64,000 bases of DNA, taken from Flexilinea flocculi (GTDB lineage Bacteria > Chloroflexota > Anaerolineae > Anaerolineales > Anaerolineaceae). Under the pieces are notes generated by a model that made no database searches, was not told where the DNA came from, and saw only the letters and a program-made list of their open reading frames with translations. The DNA lies in assembly GCF_001192795.1 (NCBI RefSeq), contig NZ_DF968179.1, forward strand, positions 186,001 to 250,000. Direction: 5' to 3'. Each line of letters opens with the position of its first letter. Positions within the stretch are counted from its first letter, which is position 1. Shown here piece after piece: positions 32,127 through 41,577 of the stretch. Position numbers and translations under genes: made by a program.

Positions 32127-33107
32127 ATGCAATACAAAGATTACTATCAAGTACTTGGAGTATCAAAAACTGCTTCAAGTGAAGAAATTCGAAAAGCTTA
32201 CAGAGAATTGGCAAAGAAGTACCATCCGGATCACAATCCGGGTAATAAAAAAGCTGAGGAAATGTTCAAGGAGATCAATGAAGCGTATGCCGTATTGAAT
32301 GATAAGGAAAAACGGGCACGCTATGATCAATTGGGATCGTCCTATCATGATTGGGAACAACAGGGCGGTAACAGCAGCAACTACAATTGGAGTAATTGGT
32401 ATTCGACCACTGCACAAAAAGGAAATACTCAAAGTTCTTATCAAGATTTTAGCGATTTCTTCGGCAGTGAATTTGGAGGAGCAGGCGGGTTTTCCGACTT
32501 TTTTTCCCAGATTTTTGGCGGTATGGGTTCTTCCCAAAGATCGCAGTCCCCTTTTGGCAGTACCAGAAGGACACGCACAAGTGATTTTTCATCGGTCTTC
32601 CAACAAGATGTTCCGCAGATTCAAGAACAAAAGGTAACAATAAACCTGGAACAGGCATTCCACGGAACGCTGCTCATCTTGAATATCAACGGAAAAAAAA
32701 TCGAAGCAAAAATTCCGGCAGGGGCAAAAAATGGAACGAAAATTCGCCTCGCAGGTGTTCTGGATCAGGCAGGTGGAAAAGGTGATCTGATTCTGGTTAT
32801 TGAAGTGACAAAAGATATGCGCTTTGAAAGAAAAGGTGATGATCTGTATATTGATATACCGGTTGATCTCTATACAGCAGTGTTGGGAGGTCAGATAATT
32901 TTCCAGTCAATTGATGAAAAACTTGAACTTAAGATTCCCGCTGGAACGCAACCGGATCAATTAATTCGGCTTACTGGTAAAGGTATGCCAAAATTGAAAG
33001 ACAAAAACAGCCGCGGTGATTTATACGGAAAGATAAAAGTAATCCTCCCGCGTACGTTAAATGAAAAACAAAAAAACCTTTTTGAAGAGTTAAGAAAGAT
33101 AAAATAA
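32127..33107 (+). CDS. DnaJ-family chaperone without zinc finger (CbpA type)
   Basis: 326 residues. J domain 1-70 with HPD in [10 protein letters not shown], and a Gly/Phe/Ser-rich segment near 95-150 ([23 protein letters not shown]). The two beta C-terminal domains lack the four CxxCxGxG repeats of true Dna[43 protein letters not shown] and [19 protein letters not shown]. It should stimulate a DnaK partner and bind unfolded client proteins. SD GAGG precedes the ATG. RNase J starts only 4 bp after the stop. Confidence 0.9.
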   Translation: MQYKDYYQVLGVSKTASSEEIRKAYRELAKKYHPDHNPGNKKAEEMFKEINEAYAVLNDKEKRARYDQLGSSYHDWEQQGGNSSNYNWSNWYSTTAQKGNTQSSYQDFSDFFGSEFGGAGGFSDFFSQIFGGMGSSQRSQSPFGSTRRTRTSDFSSVFQQDVPQIQEQKVTINLEQAFHGTLLILNINGKKIEAKIPAGAKNGTKIRLAGVLDQAGGKGDLILVIEVTKDMRFERKGDDLYIDIPVDLYTAVLGGQIIFQSIDEKLELKIPAGTQPDQLIRLTGKGMPKLKDKNSRGDLYGKIKVILPRTLNEKQKNLFEELRKIK

Positions 33108-33111
33108 TTTT

Positions 33112-34917
33112 ATGAGTGAACAAAAAGAACAAAAGATATCCGGAAAGAAAAAGGGACAAAGGACAGGAGCAAAACAGGTAAAGGAAACTCCACTTGTTCC
33201 TCAAAAAGTATCGGATACTCTTCAAGACAAATCAAATAAAAAAGCCTCCCACGGAAAATTACAGAAGGAACAGGATTTACTGATTCTTCCGTTAGGAGGT
33301 TTGGGCGAAGTCGGCAGAAATATGATGATAGTCGGTTTTCAAAACCAATATCTCATTATTGATTGCGGCGTCCAATTTCCAGACAACAGCATGATCGGTG
33401 TTGACTATATCATTCCGGATATGCATTTTCTGCAAGGGAAATCGAAACAAATACTTGGAATTCTCCTGACTCATGGTCATGAAGATCACATTGGCGGTTT
33501 ACCGCATCTGTTTGATGTGATTGAAAATGTTCCAATATTTGCGACTCCTCTGACGGCTGGAATGGCAGAAGTCAAACTGGCTCGAGGCGGCAAACTGGCA
33601 AAAACCAAAATAAATATTAAGAACGCAGGAGATGCCTGGGATTTAGGTCCATTTCACATTGAGACATTTCACATGACGCATTCCATTCCTGACGGAGTAG
33701 GGCTTGCCATTACGACACCGGCAGGATTAATCGTTCACAGTGGCGATTATAAATTTGATCAGACCCCGATCGATCATTGGCCAAGCGATTTTGGAAAACT
33801 ATCTGAATTGGGAAAGCGCGGTGTTTTAGTCTTGTTAAGCGATTCGACCAATGCGGAACGGCCAGGAACAACACCTTCTGAAATGGATATCAACAAAGCG
33901 TTTGAAGATGTATTTGCTGAAGCCAAAGGCAGAGTCATTATTTCCAGTTTTGCCTCTTTGATTTCTCGCTTACAGCAAGTCACAACCATTGCTCGGCGAC
34001 ATCGCAGAAAGATCTGTATTGTCGGAACGAGTATGATTGACAACGTCAGTCTGGCGACAAAGCTTGGTTATATCAAAATTCCTGAAGACAGCATCGTTTC
34101 AATGGAAGAGGCGCTAAGTCTTCCCGATAAAGAAGTATTAATTCTTTGTACAGGTTCTCAGGGAGAACCGACATCGATTTTAGGGCGTCTGTCAACTGGC
34201 AAATATAACGCGTTCAGTATTAAATCTGGCGATACGGTAGTATTCTCTTCTCATCCCATACCTGGAAATGAAGAAAATGTTTCAACTGTAATTAATCGGC
34301 TTTTCCGTATGGGTGCAAACGTAATCTATCATTCATTGATGTCCGTCCATGTTTCCGGACATGCCTGTCAGGAAGAAATGAAGCTGCTTTTAAATTTAAT
34401 CCGGCCAAAATATTTCATTCCTGTGCATGGAGAATTACGGCATTTATATCAGCAGGCAAAAATCGGTATGTACATGGGCATTCCAGAACAGAATATTGCT
34501 GTGATTGAAAATGGCCAGTCGATTATATTCAACCACGGAAAAATGAGGTTGGGAGATCAGTATCCTGCCTCAATGGTATTGGTGGATGGATCCAATGTTG
34601 GCGATATAAATTTTGATGTGATGCGTGACCGGGAGAAGCTCGCTGAAGGTGGTATTGTGATCATCACACTGTTGTTTGATAAATCTAGCGGAGGTTTGTT
34701 TAAAGAACCGCGAATTCAACAGTATGGTGTTCTGGCTGAAAAAGAGATGTCGGAAATTCAAGAGGAACTAAAAAAAGCGATTATTGATTTTTGCATCAAA
34801 AATAAAAATTCAAACAAAAATAATCTTGAAAAAGATGTGGAACAACTGATCCGGAAATATTTCTACAATTCCATTCGCAGAACACCTTGGGTTTTTGTCA
34901 ATAGCTTTTCTGTCTGA
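33112..34917 (+). CDS. rnj: Ribonuclease J
   Basis: 601 residues. A basic, Lys/Gln-rich N-terminal extension (about 1-58) precedes the metallo-beta-lactamase/beta-CASP core. It starts DLLILPLGGLGEVGRNMMIV, with the two-metal motif THGHEDHIGG (His121, His123, Asp125, His126), then HMTHSIPDGVGLAI, HSGDYKFDQTP and SDSTNAERPG. The beta-CASP motifs are VSGHACQEEM and FIPVHGELRH. A C-terminal RNase J domain follows. The enzyme acts as endonuclease and 5'-3' exonuclease in mRNA decay and rRNA maturation. The basic extension may bind RNA. The start lacks a strong ribosome site and may be coupled to the DnaJ-like gene. Confidence 0.95.
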   Translation: MSEQKEQKISGKKKGQRTGAKQVKETPLVPQKVSDTLQDKSNKKASHGKLQKEQDLLILPLGGLGEVGRNMMIVGFQNQYLIIDCGVQFPDNSMIGVDYIIPDMHFLQGKSKQILGILLTHGHEDHIGGLPHLFDVIENVPIFATPLTAGMAEVKLARGGKLAKTKINIKNAGDAWDLGPFHIETFHMTHSIPDGVGLAITTPAGLIVHSGDYKFDQTPIDHWPSDFGKLSELGKRGVLVLLSDSTNAERPGTTPSEMDINKAFEDVFAEAKGRVIISSFASLISRLQQVTTIARRHRRKICIVGTSMIDNVSLATKLGYIKIPEDSIVSMEEALSLPDKEVLILCTGSQGEPTSILGRLSTGKYNAFSIKSGDTVVFSSHPIPGNEENVSTVINRLFRMGANVIYHSLMSVHVSGHACQEEMKLLLNLIRPKYFIPVHGELRHLYQQAKIGMYMGIPEQNIAVIENGQSIIFNHGKMRLGDQYPASMVLVDGSNVGDINFDVMRDREKLAEGGIVIITLLFDKSSGGLFKEPRIQQYGVLAEKEMSEIQEELKKAIIDFCIKNKNSNKNNLEKDVEQLIRKYFYNSIRRTPWVFVNSFSV

Positions 34918-34920
34918 TCG

Positions 34921-35035
34921 GCAGTTGAAAAAAGAATTCTTTATCGTTGTGTAATTTTTTACGCTTCGTGAAAAAATTGCACAACGATTTTTCTTCTCTT
35001 TCCTCAGGTATCCTCTCGAATTTGTTTGATTACTG
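34921..35035. repeat. Intergenic palindromic element R18, likely rnj terminator
   Basis: Hairpin arms ATCGTTGTGTAATTTTTT (34943-34960) and AAAAAATTGCACAACGAT around ACGCTTCGTG, followed by a T run. It begins four bases after the rnj stop. The ends are diverged (GCAGTTGAAAA; TTTGATTACTG). Confidence 0.75.
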
Positions 35036-35182
35036 CAAACAACCAGGTTGCATTTACTTTTTCAATTCACGAAAACTACTGACTGGTAATGATTTTTATT
35101 AAATGACTTGACCGTTGATTTGGATTCTGATAAACTGCTTTCTGTTTGCGTCGGACGGAGAAACGAGCGTTTTTTAACAATC

Positions 35183-35211
35183 TTGTCATGAAGAAAAAAC
35201 TCTGTTATAAT
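35183..35211 (+). promoter_or_regulatory. Promoter of the tRNA-tuf operon
   Basis: TTGTCA (35183-35188), 17-base spacer, TATAAT (35206-35211), 30 bases before the first tRNA. Confidence 0.8.
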
Positions 35212-35240
35212 AGCCGACGCGAGGCGAACATTAAAATGTC

Positions 35241-35313
35241 GCCGACATAGCTCAGTTGGTAGAGCAGCCGCCTTGTAAGCGGCAGGTCATGGGTTCGAGT
35301 CCCATTGTCGGCT
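35241..35313 (+). tRNA. tRNA-Thr (anticodon TGT)
   Basis: Acceptor arms GCCGACA and TGTCGGC with discriminator T; D-arm AGCTCAGTTGGTAGAGC; anticodon loop CTTGTAA closed by GCCGC/GCGGC; T-loop GGTTCGAGTCC. CCA is not encoded. Confidence 0.95.
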
Positions 35314-35380
35314 CAGTTATAAGTTGGCAAGTGAGTTTGATACGATCAAATTTACTTTCGAACTGATAACAGTTCCATTC

Positions 35381-35463
35381 GGACGGTTACCCAAGCGGCC
35401 AACGGGGTCTGACTGTAAATCAGATAGCAGAAGCTTTCGGAGGTTCGAATCCTTCACCGTCCA
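35381..35463 (+). tRNA. tRNA-Tyr (anticodon GTA)
   Basis: Acceptor arms GGACGGT and ACCGTCC with discriminator A; anticodon loop CTGTAAA; a long variable arm typical of bacterial tRNA-Tyr; T-loop GGTTCGAATCC. Confidence 0.95.
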
Positions 35464-35554
35464 CTGATAATTTTGTAGAGCATATTTATAATTCATGCTC
35501 TTCAAATCAGATCAAAGGAATATTTGCATCGGCGAAGTTCCTGAAGCAAGATAA

Positions 35555-35627
35555 GCCCTCATAGCTCAGTCGGTAGAGCGCAGTCTTGGTAAGACTGAGG
35601 TCATGGGTTCGAATCTCATTGAGGGCT
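35555..35627 (+). tRNA. tRNA-Thr (anticodon GGT)
   Basis: Acceptor arms GCCCTCA and TGAGGGC; anticodon loop TTGGTAA closed by CAGTC/GACTG; T-loop GGTTCGAATCT. It lies 48 bp before tuf, an order like thrU-tyrU-glyT-thrT-tufB of enterobacteria but without tRNA-Gly. Confidence 0.95.
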
Positions 35628-35675
35628 CTTTTTGACGAATGGACTCATAACGTCCGGCAATTTAGGGAGAAAGAA

Positions 35676-36878
35676 ATGGCAAAACAACATTTTGACCGAT
35701 CAAAACCTCACGTAAACGTGGGAACCATGGGGCACATTGATCATGGTAAAACGACATTAACCGCAGCAATCACAAAGTATTGCGCGATGTTAGGTGAAGC
35801 AGATTTCAAAGCGTATGATCAGATCGATAATGCGCCGGAAGAAAAAGCACGTGGAATTACGATCAATATTGCGCACGTCGAATACGAAACAGAAAATCGC
35901 CATTATGCGCACGTGGATATGCCGGGACATCGTGACTATATTAAGAACATGATTACCGGAGCGGCGCAGGTCGATGGAGCGATCCTGGTTGTGGCAGCGC
36001 CGGACGGGCCGATGCCGCAGACCAAAGAGCATGTATTGCTGGCGCGGCAGGTGGAAGTACCGAGCATTCTGATCTTCTTGAATAAGACAGACCAGATGGA
36101 TGATCCGGAACTGCTGGAACTGGTGGAGATGGAACTGCGCGACATGTTGACCGGATACGGATTCCCGGGAGACGAAACACCGATTATTCGCGGATCAGCA
36201 TTGAAAGCGCTGGAGAGCACCAGCACAGATCCGAATGCGCCGGAATATGCCTGCATCAAAGAATTGCTGGCAGCGGTAGACAGCTATATACCGACACCGG
36301 TACGGGAAATTGAAAAACCGTTCATGATGCCGATTGAAGACGTGTTCTCAATCAAAGGGCGCGGCACCGTGGTGACAGGAAGAGTTGATCGCGGGCACAT
36401 CAAAGTATCAGATCCGGTAGAAATCGTTGGACTGCGCGAAAAGAGCATGAACAGTGTATGTACGGGCGTCGAAATGTTCCACAAGATCGTGGATGAAGGT
36501 ATGGCAGGAGATAACCTGGGAATTCTGTTGCGCGGAATTGAACGTGAAGACGTAGAACGCGGAATGGTAGTAGCGAAACCGGGAAGCATCAAGCCGCATA
36601 CCAAATTCAAGGCGCGTGTGTATGTGTTGAAACGTGAAGAAGGCGGACGCCATAAACCATTCTTCAATGGATATCGGCCGCAATTCTACATCCGGACAAT
36701 GGATGTAACAGGAAACATTGGATTACCAGAAGGCGTCGAAATGGTGATGCCGGGCGATAATGTTGATATGACTGTCGAATTAATTATACCGGTCGCATTG
36801 GAACAGGGTTCGAAATTCGCGATTCGCGAAGGCGGTCTGACTGTGGGTGCTGGTGTGATCACCGAGATTCTTGGATAG
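35676..36878 (+). CDS. tuf: Elongation factor Tu
   Basis: 400 residues, full length. The G domain has GHIDHGKTT (G1, with Ile where most have Val), RGITIN (switch I), DMPGH (G3, Met in place of the common Cys) and NKTD (G4). Domains 2 and 3 are complete, ending [13 protein letters not shown]. It brings aminoacyl-tRNA to the ribosome as a GTP complex. ATG at 35676 has GGGAG upstream. The middle of the gene is visibly richer in G+C than its neighbours and uses different synonymous codons (GCG, CCG, CTG). It lies between the tRNAs and rpmG. Confidence 0.98.
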   Translation: MAKQHFDRSKPHVNVGTMGHIDHGKTTLTAAITKYCAMLGEADFKAYDQIDNAPEEKARGITINIAHVEYETENRHYAHVDMPGHRDYIKNMITGAAQVDGAILVVAAPDGPMPQTKEHVLLARQVEVPSILIFLNKTDQMDDPELLELVEMELRDMLTGYGFPGDETPIIRGSALKALESTSTDPNAPEYACIKELLAAVDSYIPTPVREIEKPFMMPIEDVFSIKGRGTVVTGRVDRGHIKVSDPVEIVGLREKSMNSVCTGVEMFHKIVDEGMAGDNLGILLRGIEREDVERGMVVAKPGSIKPHTKFKARVYVLKREEGGRHKPFFNGYRPQFYIRTMDVTGNIGLPEGVEMVMPGDNVDMTVELIIPVALEQGSKFAIREGGLTVGAGVITEILG

Positions 36879-36913
36879 AAGGGATTTCAGCATAATCGCT
36901 GAAGGAAAAGAAA

Positions 36914-37084
36914 ATGGCATCAAAAAAGAAAGATATTCGGCCGGTAATCTATCTGGCTTGCACGGAATGTAAAGAGCGGAATTATACGACACAGAAGAAT
37001 CGTCGTAATGATCCCGGCAGAATGGAGCTGAGTAAGTATTGTTCTCGTTGCCGGAAACATACGATGCATCGGGAAACAAAATAA
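36914..37084 (+). CDS. rpmG: 50S ribosomal protein L33
   Basis: 56 residues: [20 protein letters not shown], then [39 protein letters not shown] and CSRC form the zinc-binding four-cysteine version of L33. Ribosome site AAGGA six or so bases before ATG. It lies 35 bp after tuf and 40 bp before tRNA-Trp, the standard tuf-rpmG-trnW-secE-nusG order. Confidence 0.96.
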   Translation: MASKKKDIRPVIYLACTECKERNYTTQKNRRNDPGRMELSKYCSRCRKHTMHRETK

Positions 37085-37124
37085 TTGGTAGAACATTGCC
37101 GGTACAATCATATACCGGCAATTT

Positions 37125-37198
37125 AGGTGAATAGCTCAATTAGGCAGAGCGCCTGTCTCCAAAACAGGAGGTTGTGGGTTCAATTCCTGCTTCACCTG
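37125..37198 (+). tRNA. tRNA-Trp (anticodon CCA)
   Basis: Acceptor arms AGGTGAA and TTCACCT with discriminator G; anticodon loop CTCCAAA closed by CCTGT/ACAGG; T-loop GGTTCAATTCC. It lies between rpmG and secE as in many bacteria. Confidence 0.96.
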
Positions 37199-37209
37199 CT
37201 AAAAATGGC

Positions 37210-37233
37210 AACGCCGCTACAATAGCGGCGTTT
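37210..37233 (+). terminator. GC-rich hairpin between tRNA-Trp and secE
   Basis: Arms AACGCCGCT and AGCGGCGTT with only TTT after it. It may be a partial terminator or a processing hairpin. Confidence 0.5.
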
Positions 37234-37263
37234 GTAGCCATACGATAAGGAGTAGGAAAACCT

Positions 37264-37506
37264 ATGGCAGATTTGAAAAATCAAAAAATCGTGAAAACAG
37301 AAGTAAAACAACAGCCTAAAAAAGTTGGCAAACTCAGAAAATGGTGGAATGAAACATTGGGTGAGTTAAAAAAAGTTGTTTGGCCAACACGGGAAGATGC
37401 CTGGCGGATGACAAAAATTGTCCTGGTAGTTGTATTTGCTATGGCAGCTTTTTTAGGTATTATTGATTTCGCTTTTTCAAAACTTATCGGTGCATTATTA
37501 GGATAA
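37264..37506 (+). CDS. secE: Preprotein translocase subunit SecE
   Basis: 80 residues, the short single-helix form. The amphipathic segment KLRKWWNETLGELKKVVWPTREDAWRMT carries the SecE signature 'E(L)KKVxWP', and one transmembrane helix follows (IVLVVVFAMAAFLGIIDFAF). It clamps SecY in the export channel. AGGAG ribosome site. First gene of the secE-nusG pair, 18 bp apart. Confidence 0.95.
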   Translation: MADLKNQKIVKTEVKQQPKKVGKLRKWWNETLGELKKVVWPTREDAWRMTKIVLVVVFAMAAFLGIIDFAFSKLIGALLG

Positions 37507-37524
37507 AAGAAGCAGGTAAAATCA

Positions 37525-38214
37525 ATGAATTCTCAGGAATTTGACGATCTGGATGTTTCAGAGCTGAATGAAAATGCAGATTTTGCTGAAGACAGCAAAG
37601 CTGGAAAAGCAGCTGCTCCCAAGGCGAAACGGACTGCGAAAGTTCCGAAACAAAAGATCAATCAGGATGACGAAAAAATCGAAAGCACCGAAGAACGTGG
37701 CTGGTTTGTTGTTCATTGTTATTCAGGATATGAAAACAAAGTACGGCATAATCTTGAGCAGCGTATCGAATCTATGGGTATGAAAGAAAAAATATTTGAT
37801 GTTGTCATTCCTACCCAGGAAGAGATTGAAGTAAAAGATGGGAAGCGTAAAACGATTGAACGTCATATATTCCCTGGTTATGTTCTTGTCAACATGATTC
37901 TGACTGAGGAATCCTGGTATATTGTACGGAATACCCCGGGTGTGACCGGATTTGTCGGAATGGGAAACCAACCCACCCCGCTGCGTACTGAAGAAGTCAG
38001 TTCAATTATCAAACGGATGGAATCAGAAGCTCCGGTTGTCAGCGTTACCTACAAAATTGGTGAAAGGGTCCGCATTGTGGATGGGCCATTCAACGATTTC
38101 CGTGGTACAGTATCAGAAATTGATCAGGAAAAATCTAAAGTACGCGTCATGGTAAATTTCTTTGGGCGTGAGACACCTGTAGAGTTGGACTTTTTACAGG
38201 TTGAGAAAGCATAA
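37525..38214 (+). CDS. nusG: Transcription termination/antitermination factor NusG
   Basis: 229 residues, longer than the usual 180 because of an N-terminal extension of about 52 residues that is first acidic and then Lys-rich (AKRTAKVPKQKINQDDEKIES). The NGN domain follows (WFVVHCYSGYENKVRHNLEQRIESMGM ... FPGYVLVNMILTEESWYIVRNTPGVTGFVG) and the C-terminal KOW domain is KIGERVRIVDGPFNDFRGTVSEIDQEKSKVRV. It binds RNA polymerase and couples it to Rho or ribosomes. The extension may be lineage-specific. Confidence 0.96.
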   Translation: MNSQEFDDLDVSELNENADFAEDSKAGKAAAPKAKRTAKVPKQKINQDDEKIESTEERGWFVVHCYSGYENKVRHNLEQRIESMGMKEKIFDVVIPTQEEIEVKDGKRKTIERHIFPGYVLVNMILTEESWYIVRNTPGVTGFVGMGNQPTPLRTEEVSSIIKRMESEAPVVSVTYKIGERVRIVDGPFNDFRGTVSEIDQEKSKVRVMVNFFGRETPVELDFLQVEKA

Positions 38215-38308
38215 AAGAAATCGTTGTAAGATGAGAGATTCAGCTGCGATACTGATCTCTTGAAATTTGTGGAAGGATAAAATCCGCTAGTACCACGAAG
38301 GAGAAATT

Positions 38309-38734
38309 GTGGCAAAGAAACTAAAAGCAATTGTAAAACTAAATTTAAATGCAGGAAAAGCAAATCCGGCACCTCCGGTTGGTCCTGCGCTTGCAGGTCA
38401 TGGTATCAACATCATGGCGTTTGTGAAGGAATATAATGCTCGCACACAAAATCGTGTCGGCGAAATTGTTCCTGCTGAAATTACCGTCTACACCGATGGT
38501 TCTTTCACTTTCATTCTGAAAACCCCTCCGGCATCATATCTGATCAAACGTGCAGCAGGAATCGAGACTGCTTCACCGCTTGCCAGTAAAGGCAAGGTTG
38601 GAAAAATTACACGTGCTCAGATCAAAGAAATTGCTGAAACAAAATTCAAAGATATGAATGCTGTTGATATCGAAGGCGCGATGAAACAAATTGAAGGAAC
38701 TGCCCACAACATGGGACTTCAGGTAGTTGACTAA
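38309..38734 (+). CDS. rplK: 50S ribosomal protein L11
   Basis: 141 residues: [41 protein letters not shown] is the L11 signature. The C-terminal rRNA-binding domain is [18 protein letters not shown], ending [14 protein letters not shown]. Start codon GTG with AAGGAG upstream. It lies 94 bp after nusG and 50 bp before rplA. Confidence 0.98.
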   Translation: MAKKLKAIVKLNLNAGKANPAPPVGPALAGHGINIMAFVKEYNARTQNRVGEIVPAEITVYTDGSFTFILKTPPASYLIKRAAGIETASPLASKGKVGKITRAQIKEIAETKFKDMNAVDIEGAMKQIEGTAHNMGLQVVD

Positions 38735-38784
38735 TTTTATGTGGGAGAGTGTAAGAATACTCGATTGCACCACAAGGAGTGATA

Positions 38785-39504
38785 ATGGCAAGACACGGTA
38801 AGAAATTTAACGAAGCACAAAAAAAAGTAGATAGTTTAACAGCCTATTTGCCGAAAGACGCATTGGCATTAGCGAAAGAGACATGTGTTACGAAATTCGA
38901 TTCGACAATCGAAGTTCACATGAGAATGGGACTCGATCCACGTCAGGCTGATCAACAGGTACGTGATGTAGTTGTTCTTCCGAATGGTTTGGGAAAGACC
39001 GTACGTGTATTGGTTTTTGCACAAGGTGAAGGCGCTGCGAAAGCTTTAGAAGGTGGAGCCGATATTGTGGCAGATAGCGACGAATGGATTCAAAAAATTC
39101 AGCAAGGGTTCACGGATTTCGATGTGGCAATTGCTACTCCCGATATGATGGCAAAAGCTGGACGATTGGGTAGAGTATTAGGCCCCAGAGGATTGATGCC
39201 GAACCCGAAAGCTGGAACAGTTTGCCCGGCAGAAGATCTGCCTCGTGTTATTAAAGAAGCGAAAGCCGGTCGTGTAGAATTCAGATTGGACAAGTCTGCG
39301 AACCTTCATGTACCGATTGGAAAAGCCTCTTTCGAAGTTGAAAAACTGTATCAAAATTTTTATGCCTTTGTCGAAGCGGTTCGAAAAGCAAAACCGTCAG
39401 GTGCCAAAGGGACTTACATTAAGAGGATTACAGTAACTTCAACAATGGGACCTGGAATCAAAGTTGATCTGAACAGCGCTCAGAACATGGAACCACTGGC
39501 ATAA
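38785..39504 (+). CDS. rplA: 50S ribosomal protein L1
   Basis: 239 residues. [57 protein letters not shown] is the L1 signature region, and [20 protein letters not shown] lies near the end. ATG at 38785 has AAGGAG five bases upstream; an in-frame GTG two codons earlier is inferior. The protein is usually also a translational repressor of its own operon. Confidence 0.98.
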   Translation: MARHGKKFNEAQKKVDSLTAYLPKDALALAKETCVTKFDSTIEVHMRMGLDPRQADQQVRDVVVLPNGLGKTVRVLVFAQGEGAAKALEGGADIVADSDEWIQKIQQGFTDFDVAIATPDMMAKAGRLGRVLGPRGLMPNPKAGTVCPAEDLPRVIKEAKAGRVEFRLDKSANLHVPIGKASFEVEKLYQNFYAFVEAVRKAKPSGAKGTYIKRITVTSTMGPGIKVDLNSAQNMEPLA

Positions 39505-39524
39505 CATATCGTAATACAACCGCA

Positions 39525-39645
39525 TAAGAATTCACTGTAGACAGCCGGTGCCGCAAGGCTTAATATCCTGCCGAGGCGAATGACAATCATCAACCGATGA
39601 GCTATAGTCTTTGCCTTGCAGTTTGAGGCAAAGACTTTTTTTAAT
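39525..39645 (+). promoter_or_regulatory. Ribosomal protein L10 leader
   Basis: The gap between rplA and rplJ carries ACAGCCGGTGCCGCAAGGCT and CCTGCCGAGGCGAATGAC. These are the conserved kink-turn and bulge strands of the L10 leader motif, where L10(L12)4 binds to repress rplJL. It ends in the attenuator hairpin below. Confidence 0.85.
39606..39642 (+). terminator. Attenuator hairpin of the L10 leader
   Basis: Arms AGTCTTTGCC and GGCAAAGACT, then seven T. It stands 33 bases before the rplJ start, so read-through is presumably controlled by the leader. Confidence 0.85.
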
Positions 39646-39674
39646 CAAATTATGAAGGAAGGAGGATAAATTCA

Positions 39675-40202
39675 TTGGCCTTCACAAAATCTGAGAAAAA
39701 CGAAATGATGGCACGTTATTCCAAATGGCTTGAGAAAAGCAACGCCGTATTCATGATGGAATACAAAAAGATGGATATGAAAGTGATTGATGGAATTCGT
39801 GCAAAAGTCAGAGAAGCGGGCGGAGAATCCCATGTAGTCAAAAACACGTTGATGCAAAAAGTTTTGTCTGAAAACGATTTTGGAAAGATGGATCTTGCCA
39901 GTACAAATCTGGTTGGATTTGCTTTCAATGATGTTTCTGCGGTTGCAAAAGCGATTGTGGACATTTCAAAGGACTACGCTTTCCGCATTAAGGGTGGATA
40001 TCTGAATAAAGATGTTATTTCTGGAGAAGAAATAAAAGCATTAGCCAGTCTTCCGCCATTGCCCGTTATGCGTGCAAAATTGCTTGGAACCATTTTGGCT
40101 CCTGCATCTCAACTCGCACGTGTTATCGCAGAACCGGGACGTTCGGTTGCTGCTGTGGTTCAAGCCCATGTTACAAAAGAAGAAGCACCTGCTGCTGAGT
40201 AA
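39675..40202 (+). CDS. rplJ: 50S ribosomal protein L10
   Basis: 175 residues: MDMKVIDGIRAKVREAGGESHVVKNTLMQKVL, and the C-terminal helix binding L7/L12 dimers (PGRSVAAVVQAHVTKEEAPAAE). Start TTG with GGAGG nine bases upstream; no closer ATG fits. It forms the stalk base with L12 and is the repressor acting on the leader upstream. Confidence 0.96.
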   Translation: MAFTKSEKNEMMARYSKWLEKSNAVFMMEYKKMDMKVIDGIRAKVREAGGESHVVKNTLMQKVLSENDFGKMDLASTNLVGFAFNDVSAVAKAIVDISKDYAFRIKGGYLNKDVISGEEIKALASLPPLPVMRAKLLGTILAPASQLARVIAEPGRSVAAVVQAHVTKEEAPAAE

Positions 40203-40256
40203 ATGTTGGGACATTCGATTTGTAAAAAATAAAAATATTTTTGTAGGAGTTTTATA

Positions 40257-40643
40257 ATGGCTGATATTGCTAAACTTGTTGATGAATTAAGCGCTTTGAG
40301 CGTTTTAGAAGCTTCTGAATTAGTAAAAGCTTTAGAGGAAAAATGGGGCGTTTCCGCTGCTGCTCCTGTTGCTGTTGCTGCTGTTGCTGCAACTGCTGAA
40401 GCAGCTGCTCCTGTTGAAGAACCGACAGAATTTGATGTCATTTTGAAAGATGCTGGCCCAAAGAAGATTGAGACCATTAAAGTGATCCGTGTCTTAACCA
40501 ATCTTGGTTTAGTCGAAGCAAAACAAATGGCAGAAACTGCCGGTGGAAAAGTACTTTCTGCAGTTGGTAAAGAAGCAGCAAATGATGCAAAATCAAAACT
40601 TGAAGCTGCCGGTGCCGTAATTGAAGTAAAAGCTGCTGCATAG
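40257..40643 (+). CDS. rplL: 50S ribosomal protein L7/L12
   Basis: 128 residues. The N-terminal dimerisation helices ([26 protein letters not shown]) are followed by an Ala/Val-rich hinge ([20 protein letters not shown]), and the C-terminal factor-binding domain is [41 protein letters not shown] ribosome site. Ends the rplKAJL block and is followed by a strong terminator. Confidence 0.98.
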   Translation: MADIAKLVDELSALSVLEASELVKALEEKWGVSAAAPVAVAAVAATAEAAAPVEEPTEFDVILKDAGPKKIETIKVIRVLTNLGLVEAKQMAETAGGKVLSAVGKEAANDAKSKLEAAGAVIEVKAAA

Positions 40644-40660
40644 TTATTCCGTAAAAATAA

Positions 40661-40690
40661 AAAAAACCGCTTTTTTAAGCGGTTTTTTTT
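40661..40690 (+). terminator. Rho-independent terminator after rplL
   Basis: Arms AAAAAACCGCTT and AAGCGGTTTTTT, eight T, 17 bp past the stop. Confidence 0.93.
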
Positions 40691-40727
40691 TACTCAATTT
40701 TTTGTTCCGACAAAGCATGTACGATTC

Positions 40728-40850
40728 CTTTAATTCAAAATTTGGATTCGCTATATGAATAAAGGAAGAAAAAATTATTGTTGTGAAATTTATACGCGAA
40801 AATAAAAACATCATAACAACAAAGGATTCTCTCCATATTTCGTATTGTTG
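40728..40850. repeat. Intergenic palindromic element, full copy R19
   Basis: Left TAATTCAAAATTTGG; hairpin arms ATTGTTGTGAAATTTATA and AAAAACATCATAACAAC; right end CTCTCCATATTTCGTATTGTTG. Confidence 0.8.
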
Positions 40851-41396
40851 AATATTGGAAGCTTCTCGAAAATACTTACTGCTTTCAATTTTGGACTGGG
40901 TTAAGATTGTCATAACGAATGTCAGTAGTTTTTCTGATCAATGACACATAATCAAAAAAGACTTCAATATTAATAAAAAAATAATTACAATTAGTAGTTA
41001 CAAAAAGATGTACCTATTAAAATGATGGCTTAGAAATATAATCAAAAAAAATTGTTTCCCCTTTTGTCAGCTATCTAATCTGGTGTTTCAATATGGAAAT
41101 TCAGTTTCTACGAAAAAATTGTAGTATGTGAATCGTTATCATATAAATCCACATGAGTTGAAATTAATCATTATTTAAGATTTATAACTACTACAATAAA
41201 AAGATTGATGAAAAAAAATTCTTATGGAACGATATTATGAATTATTTCGAGATATCTTAATGGAATATACGCTAAATGTCATACTATCTTAGAACAATTA
41301 TTTACTGTCTCAAAACCGTTCCTTAAAAGCTGATTATTAAAATCGACACTATTCAAATGAATTCATATGAAAAAAGCTGCTATTGGAAGGGGAAAT
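40851..41396. other. AT-rich gene-free stretch
   Basis: No reading frame, RNA or hairpin I can support. It is notably AT-rich even for this chromosome and lies between the ribosomal operon and the cyclase gene. Confidence 0.4.
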
Positions 41397-41519
41397 CAGC
41401 GATTCGAAATCGGAGATGGATGAATTGTAACTGATCATTTTTTGCTAAGCGAAATAATAAGATCAGTAATAAATATTCTTCCTTTTCTAAAAATGTTTAT
41501 CGTATTTTCGAATTATTGA
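41397..41519. repeat. Intergenic palindromic element, full copy R20
   Basis: Left CAGCGATTCGAAATCGGAGA; hairpin with ACTGATC and GATCAGT at its base and TTTGCTAAGCGAAA at its top (loop in reverse orientation); right end GTATTTTCGAATTATTG. Confidence 0.75.
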
Positions 41520-41577
41520 GAAAAAAGCGTCATCGTTTCTGCATTCTTATTTTGGATTTTGACAGGAATTTTCCTTA

